In this document: positions 1 to 7,176 of the stretch, one piece after another
Layout of the letters: each line of letters opens with the position of its first letter
How positions within the stretch are numbered: position 1 is the first letter of the stretch
Source: Deltaproteobacteria bacterium
GTDB lineage: Bacteria; Desulfobacterota; Syntrophia; Syntrophales; Smithellaceae
Assembly (NCBI GenBank): GCA_019136325.1
Contig: JAGVUJ010000261.1
Span: 1 to 10,180, forward strand
DNA: 10,180 nucleotides
Direction of reading: 5' to 3'
Notes under the pieces: model-generated
The model's database searches: none
What the model saw: only the letters and a program-made list of their open reading frames with translations
Told to the model about the DNA's origin: nothing
Translations under genes and position numbers: made by a program

Positions 1-764
1 GTTCTCACCCGCAAATTCAGCCGCGTGGGATCAATCGCCAGGTAATTCCGGTAAATTTCAATTGCTTTATCCAGTTTTTCCTGTTTCTCGTATAAAGCAG
101 CCAGATCGAACAGGGCCATTTCAAAATAAGGATTCAAAGACATGGCTTTTTTGAACATCTTTTCCGCCTCGTCGAATCTCTTCATCTTATCCAGAACTTT
201 TCCGTAATAATAAATCCCCATAATATTGTCGGGATCGATTTTCAGCATCTTTTTGAATGTTTCTTCCGCTCGGTCATATCTTTTCTCTTCCGCATAAATG
301 ATCCCCAGATAGAGATGAGCGATGAGATTCTTCGGATCCAGTTCTATGACTTTTTTATGTTCCCGGATCGCTTTCGAGTATTCGGGAACATTCAGATACA
401 ACCCTCCCATGATGAGATGCAGATCCACATTATCGGGGTGTTTGGACAAAGCCTCTTCCCCTTGCGCAATCGCGCTTTTCCAATCTCCCTGTTCCGCATA
501 CAGAGACATCAGTTCCGCCGCCAGAAAAGATGATTCGGGATCCGCGGCCAGCGCCTGCTTCAACTCCCCGGCCGCCTGTTCCAGATTGCCTTCATTGCGC
601 AAAAGAACACTCAACAGATAATGATAGGAGGCCTGTTGGGAAAATTTATCCGTTAACGACGCCGAATCCTGAACGTGCTGCAAACTACTGCAGCCGGAAA
701 AATTTACTGAAACCGACATCAGCAGAACGATTAAAAACATGCTTTTTTTCATATTCATTTTCAT
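1..764 (-). CDS. TPR-repeat lipoprotein, partial (C-terminus beyond window)
   Basis: Reading the minus strand from 764 gives an open frame that continues past position 1, so at least 254 codons are present and the stop is missing. The first 25 residues are a lipoprotein signal: lysines, a hydrophobic stretch (residues 9-20) and a lipobox FSGC with Cys25 as the lipidated residue. The rest consists of tandem 34-residue tetratricopeptide repeats, about six, with the typical A..Y...G....A...(F/Y).K.L..(D/N)P pattern (for example DLAALYEKQEKLDKAIEIY). The protein is expected to be membrane-anchored and to act as a protein-interaction scaffold; no specific partner can be named. Start choice: ATG at 764, 758 and 752 are all in frame. 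764 is preferred because a GGAT stretch lies about six bases upstream, but the signal peptide works from any of them. It follows the deacetylase gene after 43 bases and is probably in the same operon. Confidence 0.85.
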   Translation of the reverse strand, partial: MKMNMKKSMFLIVLLMSVSVNFSGCSSLQHVQDSASLTDKFSQQASYHYLLSVLLRNEGNLEQAAGELKQALAADPESSFLAAELMSLYAEQGDWKSAIAQGEEALSKHPDNVDLHLIMGGLYLNVPEYSKAIREHKKVIELDPKNLIAHLYLGIIYAEEKRYDRAEETFKKMLKIDPDNIMGIYYYGKVLDKMKRFDEAEKMFKKAMSLNPYFEMALFDLAALYEKQEKLDKAIEIYRNYLAIDPTRLNLRVR

Positions 765-807
765 TGCGCGATCCGTTTTTTGACCAATGATCTTTTCTCT
801 TACCGCA

Positions 808-1683
808 TTATGATTTTGCCGGAGAATTTTTTACACTTTTAACTATATGAGATGCCGGAACAATTAATACGCCTTTTTCACGCATCACGTTGGCCGCGTC
901 CTTGAGCGCACGGACGGTTTCTGGATAGGGATGCCCGATGATGATGGCGGGTGAATGATCTTTTTGGCTGGCTATATCAAGCAGGTGTCGATAGATTTCA
1001 TTATAATGACGATTGTTATCAATGAAAAATTTCCGTTCGGCGATGTGAAAACCCGTTCGGCCGGCTATCGACAACGCCCTGGAATCCGGCGACGTGCGTG
1101 AATCGACGAAAAAAAGCTTCTGCCGCCGGAGCTCTTTAAAAATCAAAGCAAGCTTCTGCTCGTCAATCATAAATTTCGAACCCATATGGTTATTCACTCC
1201 AACAACATAAGGCACCGCGGAGATATTTTTTCGCAGCTGCAAAAGAACTTCGTCGTCGCTCATGTCCGTAAATAAAGCTCCCTCTCCGGGTTTCTCCTGC
1301 GGATACGAAACCGGTTCCATCGGCAGATGCAAAAGAATTTCTCTCTTCGCTTTATGCAGCATTTCCGCCGCTTCACGGGAATGCGCTTGAAAAGGCAACA
1401 CCGCAAAGGTCAGGTTGGCGTCAACTTTCAGCAGGGCTTTGGCCGCATTCAAATCATAACCGATGTCGTCAATAATAATGGCCACTTTCCGCGCAGCCAC
1501 CGGCCTGGCCTTCGACGCCCTGGACGTATCGACTTTTGGCACAACGATTTTTTTCGTTACTTTTTTTGCCTGTTCTTTTTCAGGCAGCTCTTCCTGAAAC
1601 TGCACCACATAAATAATGCCCGCTATCGACAAAATGATTAAAACGATCAGTGTAGCCGTAAATAGTTTTTTAAATACCGTCAT
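808..1683 (-). CDS. Divergent polysaccharide deacetylase (YibQ-like, Polysacc_deac_2 family)
   Basis: 291 residues. Residues 8-28 form one hydrophobic membrane segment, followed by a lysine-rich linker (about 29-66) and a divergent polysaccharide deacetylase domain (about 67-285). Family landmarks are visible: IDDIG at 71-75 with paired Asp72/Asp73, HLPMEP at 119-124, NNHMGS at 164-169, DSRTS at 194-198, and IIGHP ending at residue 252. The domain is therefore predicted to face the periplasm, tethered to the inner membrane. Members of this family (E. coli YibQ) are related to NodB-type carbohydrate esterases, but their substrate is not settled, so an enzymatic role on peptidoglycan or another glycan is only inferred. 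The gene follows the S41 protease after 26 bases, an arrangement common in proteobacteria. ATG at 1683 is the only plausible start because an in-frame stop lies six codons upstream. No close Shine-Dalgarno is seen; the nearest purine-rich stretch (GGCGGAG) is about 17 bases away, so coupling to the protease gene is likely. Confidence 0.9.
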   Translation of the reverse strand: MTVFKKLFTATLIVLIILSIAGIIYVVQFQEELPEKEQAKKVTKKIVVPKVDTSRASKARPVAARKVAIIIDDIGYDLNAAKALLKVDANLTFAVLPFQAHSREAAEMLHKAKREILLHLPMEPVSYPQEKPGEGALFTDMSDDEVLLQLRKNISAVPYVVGVNNHMGSKFMIDEQKLALIFKELRRQKLFFVDSRTSPDSRALSIAGRTGFHIAERKFFIDNNRHYNEIYRHLLDIASQKDHSPAIIIGHPYPETVRALKDAANVMREKGVLIVPASHIVKSVKNSPAKS

Positions 1684-1709
1684 GGCTGAATGGTTTTTAT
1701 GCTCCGCCT

Positions 1710-3032
1710 TTAATTTGATTTAATTTTTTTCATGATATTCCAGCTCTTGAGAATATCCATTGCTGTTTTCAACTGGTTATCGTCTTCCAGAGGCAGCGCA
1801 TCTTTCACATTCTTGCTTTTCGTTTCGTCAATTTTTGTCCCGTCCTCTTTGGTCGGTTTGATATGTCCTTTCAGGTCCTTCTCCCGGAGCCTCTCTTCTT
1901 TATCGATGCCGATTTCCGTGTCGTCCGACGTTTTGATAAAAGGAACAATGATGTCCGGCGTAATGCCTTCCGCCTGGATGGAACGGCCATTGGGCGTGTA
2001 ATAACGCGCCGTGGTCAGTTTGAGGGCGGAGCCATCCTCCAGAGGAATAACGGTCTGAACGGACGCCTTGCCAAACGTTTGCGCGCCGACAATCAAGGCC
2101 CGTCCGTTATCCTGCAATGCGCCCGCAACGATTTCTGCGGCGCTGGCCGTACCTTCGTTGACCAGCACAACGATCGGACAACTGATTTCGAGGTTATCGT
2201 TTTTAGCCATGGACTTGGTTTCCATGGCTTTCGCCCGGCCCCGGGTGGAAACAATGACGCCCGATTTCAAAAATATATCGGATACCTCAATAGCTTGCGT
2301 CAGCAATCCGCCGGGATCGTTTCTCAAATCAACAATCAACCCTTTCATCGGATTATTTTTTTCATCCATTTCTCTGAGCGCTTTGCGTAATTCATCAGCC
2401 GTGCGTTCCTGAAACGCTGCGATTCGAATATATCCGATATGGTCTTCTGCTTTTTGATACTTGACGCTTTTCACCTGAATCATGGCGCGCGTTAAGATAA
2501 TATCTTTGGGCGTCGCCATTTTCTCTCGTTGTATGGTGACAGTGACCTTGGTGTCTTTGGGGCCGCGGAGTTGCTTGACGGCTTCCATAATCGTGATGTC
2601 CTTGGTCGATTTTCCATCGATTTTGAGAATCTGATCACCGGATTTCAGTCCGGCATGAAAGGCCGGGGTGTCTTCAATGGGGGAAACAACCGTTAAGACA
2701 TCTTTGATGATCATGATTTCTATGCCGACGCCGCCGAACTGTCCCTGGGTTTCCACTTCCAGTTCCTTGTACAGATCCGGCGTCATGAACGAGCTGTGCG
2801 GATCCAGCGACCGGATCATTCCGTTTATCGCTCCCTGCATTAACTTGTTCGTATCCACCTCGTCGACATAGTTTTTTCTGACCATATCTAAAACTTCACC
2901 GAATGTTTTAATATCCTTGTAAAGATTTTTATCTTTGGCGGTGACATTTTTATCGTTATTTAGTCCTAAAAGGATAAACGACCCCAAACAAATAATGGCC
3001 AGTAAAAAAAACTTCATGGATATTTTTTTCAT
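1710..3032 (-). CDS. S41-family C-terminal processing peptidase (CtpA/Prc type)
   Basis: 440 residues, the usual size for short CtpA-type proteases. Residues 7-24 form a signal anchor. An N-terminal helical part (about 40-90) contains the family motif SLDPHSSFM (75-83). A PDZ domain covers about 97-170 with GGVGIEI and GLKSGDQILKIDG (128-140). The catalytic domain follows, with DLRNDPGGLL (235-244). Ser297 in GTASAAE is the predicted nucleophile and Lys322 in FGKASVQ the general base; the 25-residue spacing matches Prc, and Gln326 also fits. The last 75 residues are charged and low in complexity. It should act in the periplasm, trimming C-termini of exported proteins or controlling cell-wall hydrolases. 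A good Shine-Dalgarno (GAGGA) lies five bases before the ATG at 3032. It heads a three-gene group with the deacetylase and the TPR lipoprotein. Confidence 0.95.
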   Translation of the reverse strand: MKKISMKFFLLAIICLGSFILLGLNNDKNVTAKDKNLYKDIKTFGEVLDMVRKNYVDEVDTNKLMQGAINGMIRSLDPHSSFMTPDLYKELEVETQGQFGGVGIEIMIIKDVLTVVSPIEDTPAFHAGLKSGDQILKIDGKSTKDITIMEAVKQLRGPKDTKVTVTIQREKMATPKDIILTRAMIQVKSVKYQKAEDHIGYIRIAAFQERTADELRKALREMDEKNNPMKGLIVDLRNDPGGLLTQAIEVSDIFLKSGVIVSTRGRAKAMETKSMAKNDNLEISCPIVVLVNEGTASAAEIVAGALQDNGRALIVGAQTFGKASVQTVIPLEDGSALKLTTARYYTPNGRSIQAEGITPDIIVPFIKTSDDTEIGIDKEERLREKDLKGHIKPTKEDGTKIDETKSKNVKDALPLEDDNQLKTAMDILKSWNIMKKIKSN

Positions 3033-3068
3033 TACATTCCTCGCAATATTGAATATATGTCTAGTGTA

Positions 3069-3074
3069 CTTATA
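3069..3074 (-). promoter_or_regulatory. Candidate -10 element upstream of the S41 protease gene
   Basis: The 125-base gap between cysS and the protease gene is AT-rich. On the minus strand TATAAG (five of six matches to the sigma70 -10) lies 36 bases before the protease start codon. No convincing -35 box stands 16-18 bases upstream, so this is only a weak promoter candidate. Its position downstream of a hairpin at 3127-3140 fits a separate transcription start for the envelope genes. Confidence 0.3.
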
Positions 3075-3112
3075 TCATTTTCTTCAATATTTATCATGTT
3101 TTTGTTGGAAAT

Positions 3113-3140
3113 GATTAGAAAATGATGCCGGTGTTCCGGC
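3113..3140 (-). terminator. Weak hairpin after cysS, possible terminator
   Basis: Eighteen bases past the cysS stop codon the minus strand reads GCCGG-AACA-CCGGC (3140-3127), a perfect 5-bp GC-rich stem with a tetraloop. It is followed by ATCATTTTC, so the T-run is short and offset. It may be a weak intrinsic terminator or a transcript-end stabiliser. Confidence 0.4.
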
Positions 3141-3157
3141 AGCGAAAAGTTTTGATT

Positions 3158-4657
3158 CTACTCAATCATCCAGCGGGTTCCCTGAGCGGAATCTTTCAGA
3201 ACGATATTCAGTCCGGCCAGTTGTTGTCTGATGGCATCCGCCCTGGCCCAATCCTTTTCCGCCCGGGCAGACTGTCGTTGCCTGATTAATTCCTCAATCT
3301 CGTCAACGTTTAACCCCCTCTTGCGCAATTCGGTTTCCCTGTAAAATGCGAAAAACTGATCGGCATCGCTGTTGATGACGCCCAAAACCGCTCCAAAATG
3401 ATCAAAAACCGTTCTGGCCGCGGCGACGATTTCAGCTTGATCGGAAGCGGGTATGTTTTTTTCTTCGGCGATAAAGTTGTTGGTCAGCCTGACCATTTCA
3501 AAAACATGGCCTAACGCCTGGGCGGTATTAAAATCGTCATCCATCGCCTCATCGAATTTATCAGACAGTTCCCGGAACCTGGTGAGGTAATCATCCTGAT
3601 GCTCTGAACGTTTGCCGACAACCGGCTGCGTATCGGCGGTCAGCTTGCCCTGAAGCTCTTTCATCAGTTGCAGCGTCCTGTAGCACCTGAGCAGGCCGGC
3701 TCTTGCTTCGGCCAGCGATTCGTCGGAATAATCGACCGGACTGCGGTAATGGCTTTGCAGCATGAACAAACGCAACACTTCCGGATGATAGTGCTGTAAA
3801 ATTTCACGAATGGGAAATATGTTTCCCAGAGATTTGGACATCTTTTCCGAATTGATTTTTACAAAACCATTATGCATCCAGTAGTTGGCAAGGGGCTTTC
3901 CCGTTGACGCCATGGACTGCGCGATTTCGTTTTCATGATGAGGAAAAATCAAATCTTCTCCGCCGCCGTGAATATCGAAGGTTTCCCCCAGATAACGCCC
4001 GCTCATGGCGGAGCACTCGATATGCCAGCCCGGACGGCCTTTTCCCCAGGGACTTTCCCAAAACGGCTCGCCTTCTTTACTGTTCTTCCAGAGCGCAAAA
4101 TCCAGCGGATTTCGTTTCTTGTCATTGACGTCAACGCGCGCGCCGGCCATCATTGCTTCCAGATTGCGTCCGGATAAACCGCCGTATTGTTTGTAGGAAC
4201 CGATCGAAAAATAGACATCGCCGTCCACGCAATAAGCATATCCTTTTTCTTCAAGGTTTTTAATCAGCGCAATCATTTCGGTCATATGTTCGGTCGCCTT
4301 CGGGGTAACCGTGGGCGTCTGAACCCCCAACGCCGTCATATCCTCATCGTGCGCCTTGATGTAGCGCTCGGAAATTTCTCTGAAATCGATTCCTTCTTTG
4401 TTGGCACGGTCGATAATCTTGTCATCAATATCCGTAAAATTTTTAACATACGTCACGGTATAACCGCGAGCCCGCAGATGCCTGACCACAACATCGAAAA
4501 CAACCGCCGCCCGTGCATGTCCGATGTGGCATACATCGTAAGCGGTGATGCCGCAGACATAAATACCGACCTTGCCGTCCTGCAAAGGCTGAAAGATTTC
4601 TTTTTTTCTCGTCGCTGTATTGAATATTTTCTGAGGCATATTATCGCTACTTGTCAT
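3158..4657 (-). CDS. cysS: Cysteinyl-tRNA synthetase
   Basis: Class I aminoacyl-tRNA synthetase that charges tRNA-Cys in the cytoplasm. From the chosen start it has 499 residues. Zinc ligands expected in the family are present: Cys35 (YVCGIT), Cys215 (HIECSAMS), His240 and Glu244 (FPHHENE). The nucleotide-binding signatures are HIGH at 44-47 and KMSKS at 272-276. A DALR-type helical domain and the C-terminal region, with conserved RQxARxxKDWAxADxIR, follow to the end. Start choice: the frame is open 17 codons further upstream to 4708, but that extension is arginine-rich, unlike the family, and lies inside argC. ATG at 4657 overlaps the argC stop as TGATG and suggests coupled translation. ATG at 4639 (MPQKIFNT, 493 residues) fits the E. 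coli N-terminus even more closely, so it remains an alternative. Confidence 0.96.
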   Translation of the reverse strand: MTSSDNMPQKIFNTATRKKEIFQPLQDGKVGIYVCGITAYDVCHIGHARAAVVFDVVVRHLRARGYTVTYVKNFTDIDDKIIDRANKEGIDFREISERYIKAHDEDMTALGVQTPTVTPKATEHMTEMIALIKNLEEKGYAYCVDGDVYFSIGSYKQYGGLSGRNLEAMMAGARVDVNDKKRNPLDFALWKNSKEGEPFWESPWGKGRPGWHIECSAMSGRYLGETFDIHGGGEDLIFPHHENEIAQSMASTGKPLANYWMHNGFVKINSEKMSKSLGNIFPIREILQHYHPEVLRLFMLQSHYRSPVDYSDESLAEARAGLLRCYRTLQLMKELQGKLTADTQPVVGKRSEHQDDYLTRFRELSDKFDEAMDDDFNTAQALGHVFEMVRLTNNFIAEEKNIPASDQAEIVAAARTVFDHFGAVLGVINSDADQFFAFYRETELRKRGLNVDEIEELIRQRQSARAEKDWARADAIRQQLAGLNIVLKDSAQGTRWMIE

Positions 4658-5694
4658 CAGGGATAGAGCGGTGCTGCGCGCAAGCCGGCGTCTTCTTTGA
4701 AACCGCACATGATGTTCATATTCTGCACGGCCTGGCCGGCAGCTCCTTTTATCAAATTGTCGATGGCCGCCATGATAATCACTCGCTTGGTCCGCGGATC
4801 AACCGCTAAGCCGATATCACAGTAATTCGATCCACAAACGGAAGAAATATTCGGATACACCCCCGGAGGACACATCCGGATAAAAGCTTCATGTTCATAG
4901 AATGTGCTGTACATTTCATAGAGTCCCGCCAGGGAAATGTCTTTTTTCAGTTTTGCGTAAATCGTGCTCAGAATGCCCCGCTTCACCGGCAGCAAATGCG
5001 GCGTAAAGGAAATGGGAAATTTTTTACCGGCCAGAGCGTTCAATTCCTGCTCGATTTCCGGCAGATGCCGGTGCTTGCCAACCTTGTATGCTTTAAACCC
5101 TCCATCGACTTCACAGAAAAGCGAACCGGTCAGCGGCTCCCTGCCTGCGCCGCTGACGCCGGAGGCCGAATCCGCAACGATGGTCGATACATCCAACAGT
5201 TTCTTTTTCAGCGCCGGAGCCAGAGCCAGAATGATACTGGTGGGATAACACCCGGGATTGGCTATGAATTTCGTTTTCTTGATCTTGGTCCGGTACAGTT
5301 CCGGAATACCGTAAACAGCATCCTTGATGAATTTGGCGCTTGAGTGTTTTCCGTACCAGGTTTCATAGGTCGTGATGTCCCGCAGCCGGTAATCGGCACT
5401 TAAGTCAACAAGCTTCTTTCCGGTCTTGATAAACTCCGGAGCAATGCCCATTGAAATACTATGGGGCAGCGCAAGAAAAACCGCATCGCATATTTTGGAT
5501 ATCTCCGCCGGGGTCGCGTTTTGATATTTTAATGACGTCAGGCCGCGCAACGCCGGAAAAACGTCCGCTACGCTTTGCCCGGCAAAGCGCCGGGATGTAA
5601 CCGCAACGAGTTTCATTTCGGGATGACCCGACAAAATTCTGGTCAGTTCCTGCCCCGTATATCCGCTGGCGCCGAAGATGGCTGTTTTCATCAT
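4657..5694 (-). CDS. argC: N-acetyl-gamma-glutamyl-phosphate reductase
   Basis: 345 residues, normal length. It catalyses the NADPH-dependent reduction of N-acetylglutamyl phosphate to N-acetylglutamate semialdehyde, the third step of arginine synthesis. The N-terminal Rossmann motif GASGYTGQEL spans 8-17. The catalytic cysteine is Cys149 in NPGCYPT (146-152). The conserved DSASGVSGAGR (175-185) and HRHLPEIEQEL (208-218, with the presumed catalytic His210) follow. Two adjacent ATG codons (5694 and 5691) compete as starts; GGGAG lies seven bases before the first. The gene follows the rpsI terminator directly, and its stop overlaps the cysS start (TGATG). No other arginine gene is in the window. 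Confidence 0.96.
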   Translation of the reverse strand: MMKTAIFGASGYTGQELTRILSGHPEMKLVAVTSRRFAGQSVADVFPALRGLTSLKYQNATPAEISKICDAVFLALPHSISMGIAPEFIKTGKKLVDLSADYRLRDITTYETWYGKHSSAKFIKDAVYGIPELYRTKIKKTKFIANPGCYPTSIILALAPALKKKLLDVSTIVADSASGVSGAGREPLTGSLFCEVDGGFKAYKVGKHRHLPEIEQELNALAGKKFPISFTPHLLPVKRGILSTIYAKLKKDISLAGLYEMYSTFYEHEAFIRMCPPGVYPNISSVCGSNYCDIGLAVDPRTKRVIIMAAIDNLIKGAAGQAVQNMNIMCGFKEDAGLRAAPLYP

Positions 5695-5701
5695 AACAAA
5701 G

Positions 5702-5719
5702 CTCCCAAAAAAAAGGGAG
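5702..5719 (-). promoter_or_regulatory. Possible hairpin masking the argC ribosome-binding site
   Basis: On the minus strand CTCCC (5719-5715), eight Ts, and GGGAG (5706-5702) can pair as a 5-bp stem. GGGAG is the argC Shine-Dalgarno. CTCCC is also part of the 3' arm of the rpsI terminator, so the two hairpins exclude each other. The pairing is seen in the sequence; a regulatory effect is inference. Confidence 0.35.
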
Positions 5720-5734
5720 GCTGGAAGCCCCCCT
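5707..5734 (-). terminator. Intrinsic terminator downstream of rpsI
   Basis: Eight bases beyond the rpsI stop, the minus strand forms a 9-bp stem (arms 5734-5726 and 5722-5714, one G-T wobble, loop TCC). The outermost A-T pair of the stem is directly followed by Ts, so an unbroken run of eight Ts covers 5714-5707. This is a textbook rho-independent terminator for the rplM-rpsI transcript, sitting only 12 bases before the argC start codon. Confidence 0.85.
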
Positions 5735-5742
5735 CTTGGATT

Positions 5743-6135
5743 TTATCGTTTGGAGAATTGGAATCTTTTCCTTGCTCCGGGCTGTCCGTATTTCTTTCGT
5801 TCTTTAACCCGGGCATCTCTGGTCAAAAAACCAGCCTTTTTCAGTACGGAGCGCAACTCGGCATCATACTCCAGCAGGGCTTTGGAAATTCCGTGTTTCA
5901 CGGCTCCGGCCTGCCCGGCCATGCCGCCGCCGCACACATTGATATACAAATCAAACTGATCTTTTTTGCCCGTAATCTCCAGGGGCTGCTTGATGATCAT
6001 CTTTAAACTGGGACGTGTGAAATAATCATCAAAACTTCTTTTGTTCACTACAAAATTACCATTGCCCGTTTTCATATAAACACGAGCAATCGCGCTTTTT
6101 CTTTTGCCTGTTGCGTAATACCTTTGTTCCGCCAT
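5743..6135 (-). CDS. rpsI: 30S ribosomal protein S9
   Basis: 130 residues, full length for bacterial S9 (uS9), a protein of the small-subunit head whose C-terminal tail reaches the P-site tRNA. Visible family signatures are [16 protein letters not shown] (5-20), the [19 protein letters not shown] segment (69-87), and the basic tail [17 protein letters not shown] ending in the invariant SKR. A Shine-Dalgarno (TTGGAGA) lies four bases before ATG at 6135. It is the second gene of the classic rplM-rpsI operon, 38 bases after rplM. Confidence 0.98.
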   Translation of the reverse strand: MAEQRYYATGKRKSAIARVYMKTGNGNFVVNKRSFDDYFTRPSLKMIIKQPLEITGKKDQFDLYINVCGGGMAGQAGAVKHGISKALLEYDAELRSVLKKAGFLTRDARVKERKKYGQPGARKRFQFSKR

Positions 6136-6173
6136 GATTTCTCCAATAGTGATCTAATATCTTGTTTTACAAA

Positions 6174-6602
6174 TTAAATAGACAACGTTTCCGGGCACTG
6201 GGCTTCATGAATATGGGCATTGCCGGAATAAACTTTTAATTTTTTCAGCATTTTGCGACCCAAATTCGTTTTGGGCAGCATTCCCTGCACCGCAATACGG
6301 ATTAAATCCTCCGGTTTTTCCGCCAGCATTTTTCCGGCTGCTGTTGCTCTCATTCCGCCCGGATAACCGGAATAGGAATAATAAATTTTATCGGTCAGCT
6401 TCTTGCCGGTCAGCACAATCTTTTCGGCATTGACAACAATAATGAAATCGCCCGTATCCACATGCGGCGTATAAGTAGCCTTGTGCTTTCCTCTTAAGCG
6501 GTGCGCTATTTCACTGGCGAATCTTCCCAAAACCTTACCCGAAGCATCCGCTATGTACCATTTTTTATCGGCCGTTTGCGCCTTAGCCATATATGTCTTC
6601 AT
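6174..6602 (-). CDS. rplM: 50S ribosomal protein L13
   Basis: 142 residues, the standard length for L13 (uL13), an early-assembly protein of the large subunit. The sequence has the expected MKTYMAKAQ start, [16 protein letters not shown] (16-31), [27 protein letters not shown] in two consecutive conserved blocks, and the [20 protein letters not shown] region (108-127). GGTGG lies seven bases upstream of ATG at 6602 as a modest Shine-Dalgarno. It is transcribed with rpsI from the promoter described at 6640-6668. Confidence 0.98.
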   Translation of the reverse strand: MKTYMAKAQTADKKWYIADASGKVLGRFASEIAHRLRGKHKATYTPHVDTGDFIIVVNAEKIVLTGKKLTDKIYYSYSGYPGGMRATAAGKMLAEKPEDLIRIAVQGMLPKTNLGRKMLKKLKVYSGNAHIHEAQCPETLSI

Positions 6603-6639
6603 AATAAAACCACCATCTTAGTGAAAAATTTAAAGGCGA

Positions 6640-6668
6640 ACCTTATGCAATCTTGATTTGATTGTCAA
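6640..6668 (-). promoter_or_regulatory. Sigma70-like promoter of rplM-rpsI
   Basis: On the minus strand a perfect -35 TTGACA (6668-6663) is separated by 17 bases from TAAGGT (6645-6640). TAAGGT keeps the three most conserved -10 positions (TA....T). Transcription would begin near 6633 and leave a leader of about 30 bases before the rplM ATG. An AT-rich stretch lies directly upstream of the -35. Confidence 0.65.
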
Positions 6669-6679
6669 GAAAAATGTTT

Positions 6680-7110
6680 AACTCATCATCTTTATATTAT
6701 TCGGCCTCTTCCGGGAGTCGCTTCAGGATTTAATCCCTTGCGTCTTTGGAGCCGTTTTGTCGACATCATTCACGTGGTCCGAGAATAAACATTTTTTACG
6801 TAAGACTGCAATACTTATTTGAGATCCAACAAAAACACATCATCACAAAGAAGTTTTTTGAGTCGGTATCCGGCGGCCAGACAACATGCGTTTGTTCAAG
6901 AGCCAGGGACGAAGGTCTATGGTCACCGGATTCACCATCGGCCTTATCAAGAAACGCTTTACAGAGAAAACAAGATTATCAGGAGCATCCCATGCCGGCC
7001 AACAAATCAACACGGCTGCTCGCCGCGCTCCGGCTGATTTTTGCGCGGGGACTGACCATCAGGGATCATGATGGGGGAGGCCATGAAGAATAATGTGATA
7101 AGGATTCATG
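6680..7110. other. Region without a recognisable gene
   Basis: About 430 bases between the rplM promoter and the hairpin behind the GntR gene. All three plus-strand frames are open over part of it (roughly 6890-7035), the longest from 6746 to 7093, but none resembles a known protein. A 33-codon frame at 6992-7093 has a good Shine-Dalgarno (AGGAG, six bases upstream), yet its product is not recognisable. A small inverted repeat, CCATCA and TGATGG, lies at 7056-7074. No tRNA, rRNA, CRISPR or insertion-sequence end is seen. It may be decayed sequence, or may hold a small RNA or small peptide. Confidence 0.5.
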
Positions 7111-7111
7111 C

Positions 7112-7138
7112 GAGCAATGTATGCTCGATACATTGCTC
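7112..7138. repeat. Perfect 11-bp inverted repeat (stem-loop)
   Basis: GAGCAATGTAT (7112-7122) and ATACATTGCTC (7128-7138) are exact reverse complements with a 5-base spacer. It lies 38 bases past the stop of the minus-strand GntR gene. No T-run follows on either strand, so it is not a standard intrinsic terminator. It could protect the 3' end of the GntR mRNA or bind a protein. CGAGC/GCTCG at 7111-7127 forms a competing shorter hairpin. Confidence 0.75.
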
Positions 7139-7176
7139 TGCGGGAAACTTATTTATCTGGCAGCGTGATGTGTTGC

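Noticed and set aside
1863..2390. 175-codon plus-strand frame
   Set aside because: Fully antisense to the S41 protease, whose catalytic motifs are intact; a shadow frame.
4187..4666. 159-codon plus-strand frame
   Set aside because: Antisense to cysS, which has all expected motifs.
5575..6006. 143-codon plus-strand frame
   Set aside because: Antisense across the argC start, the terminator and rpsI; no coding signs.
6746..7093. 115-codon open frame on the plus strand
   Set aside because: No recognisable motif, no convincing ribosome-binding site at its first ATG, and the other two forward frames are also open nearby. Only its last 33 codons (from 6992) have a good Shine-Dalgarno, discussed as a finding.
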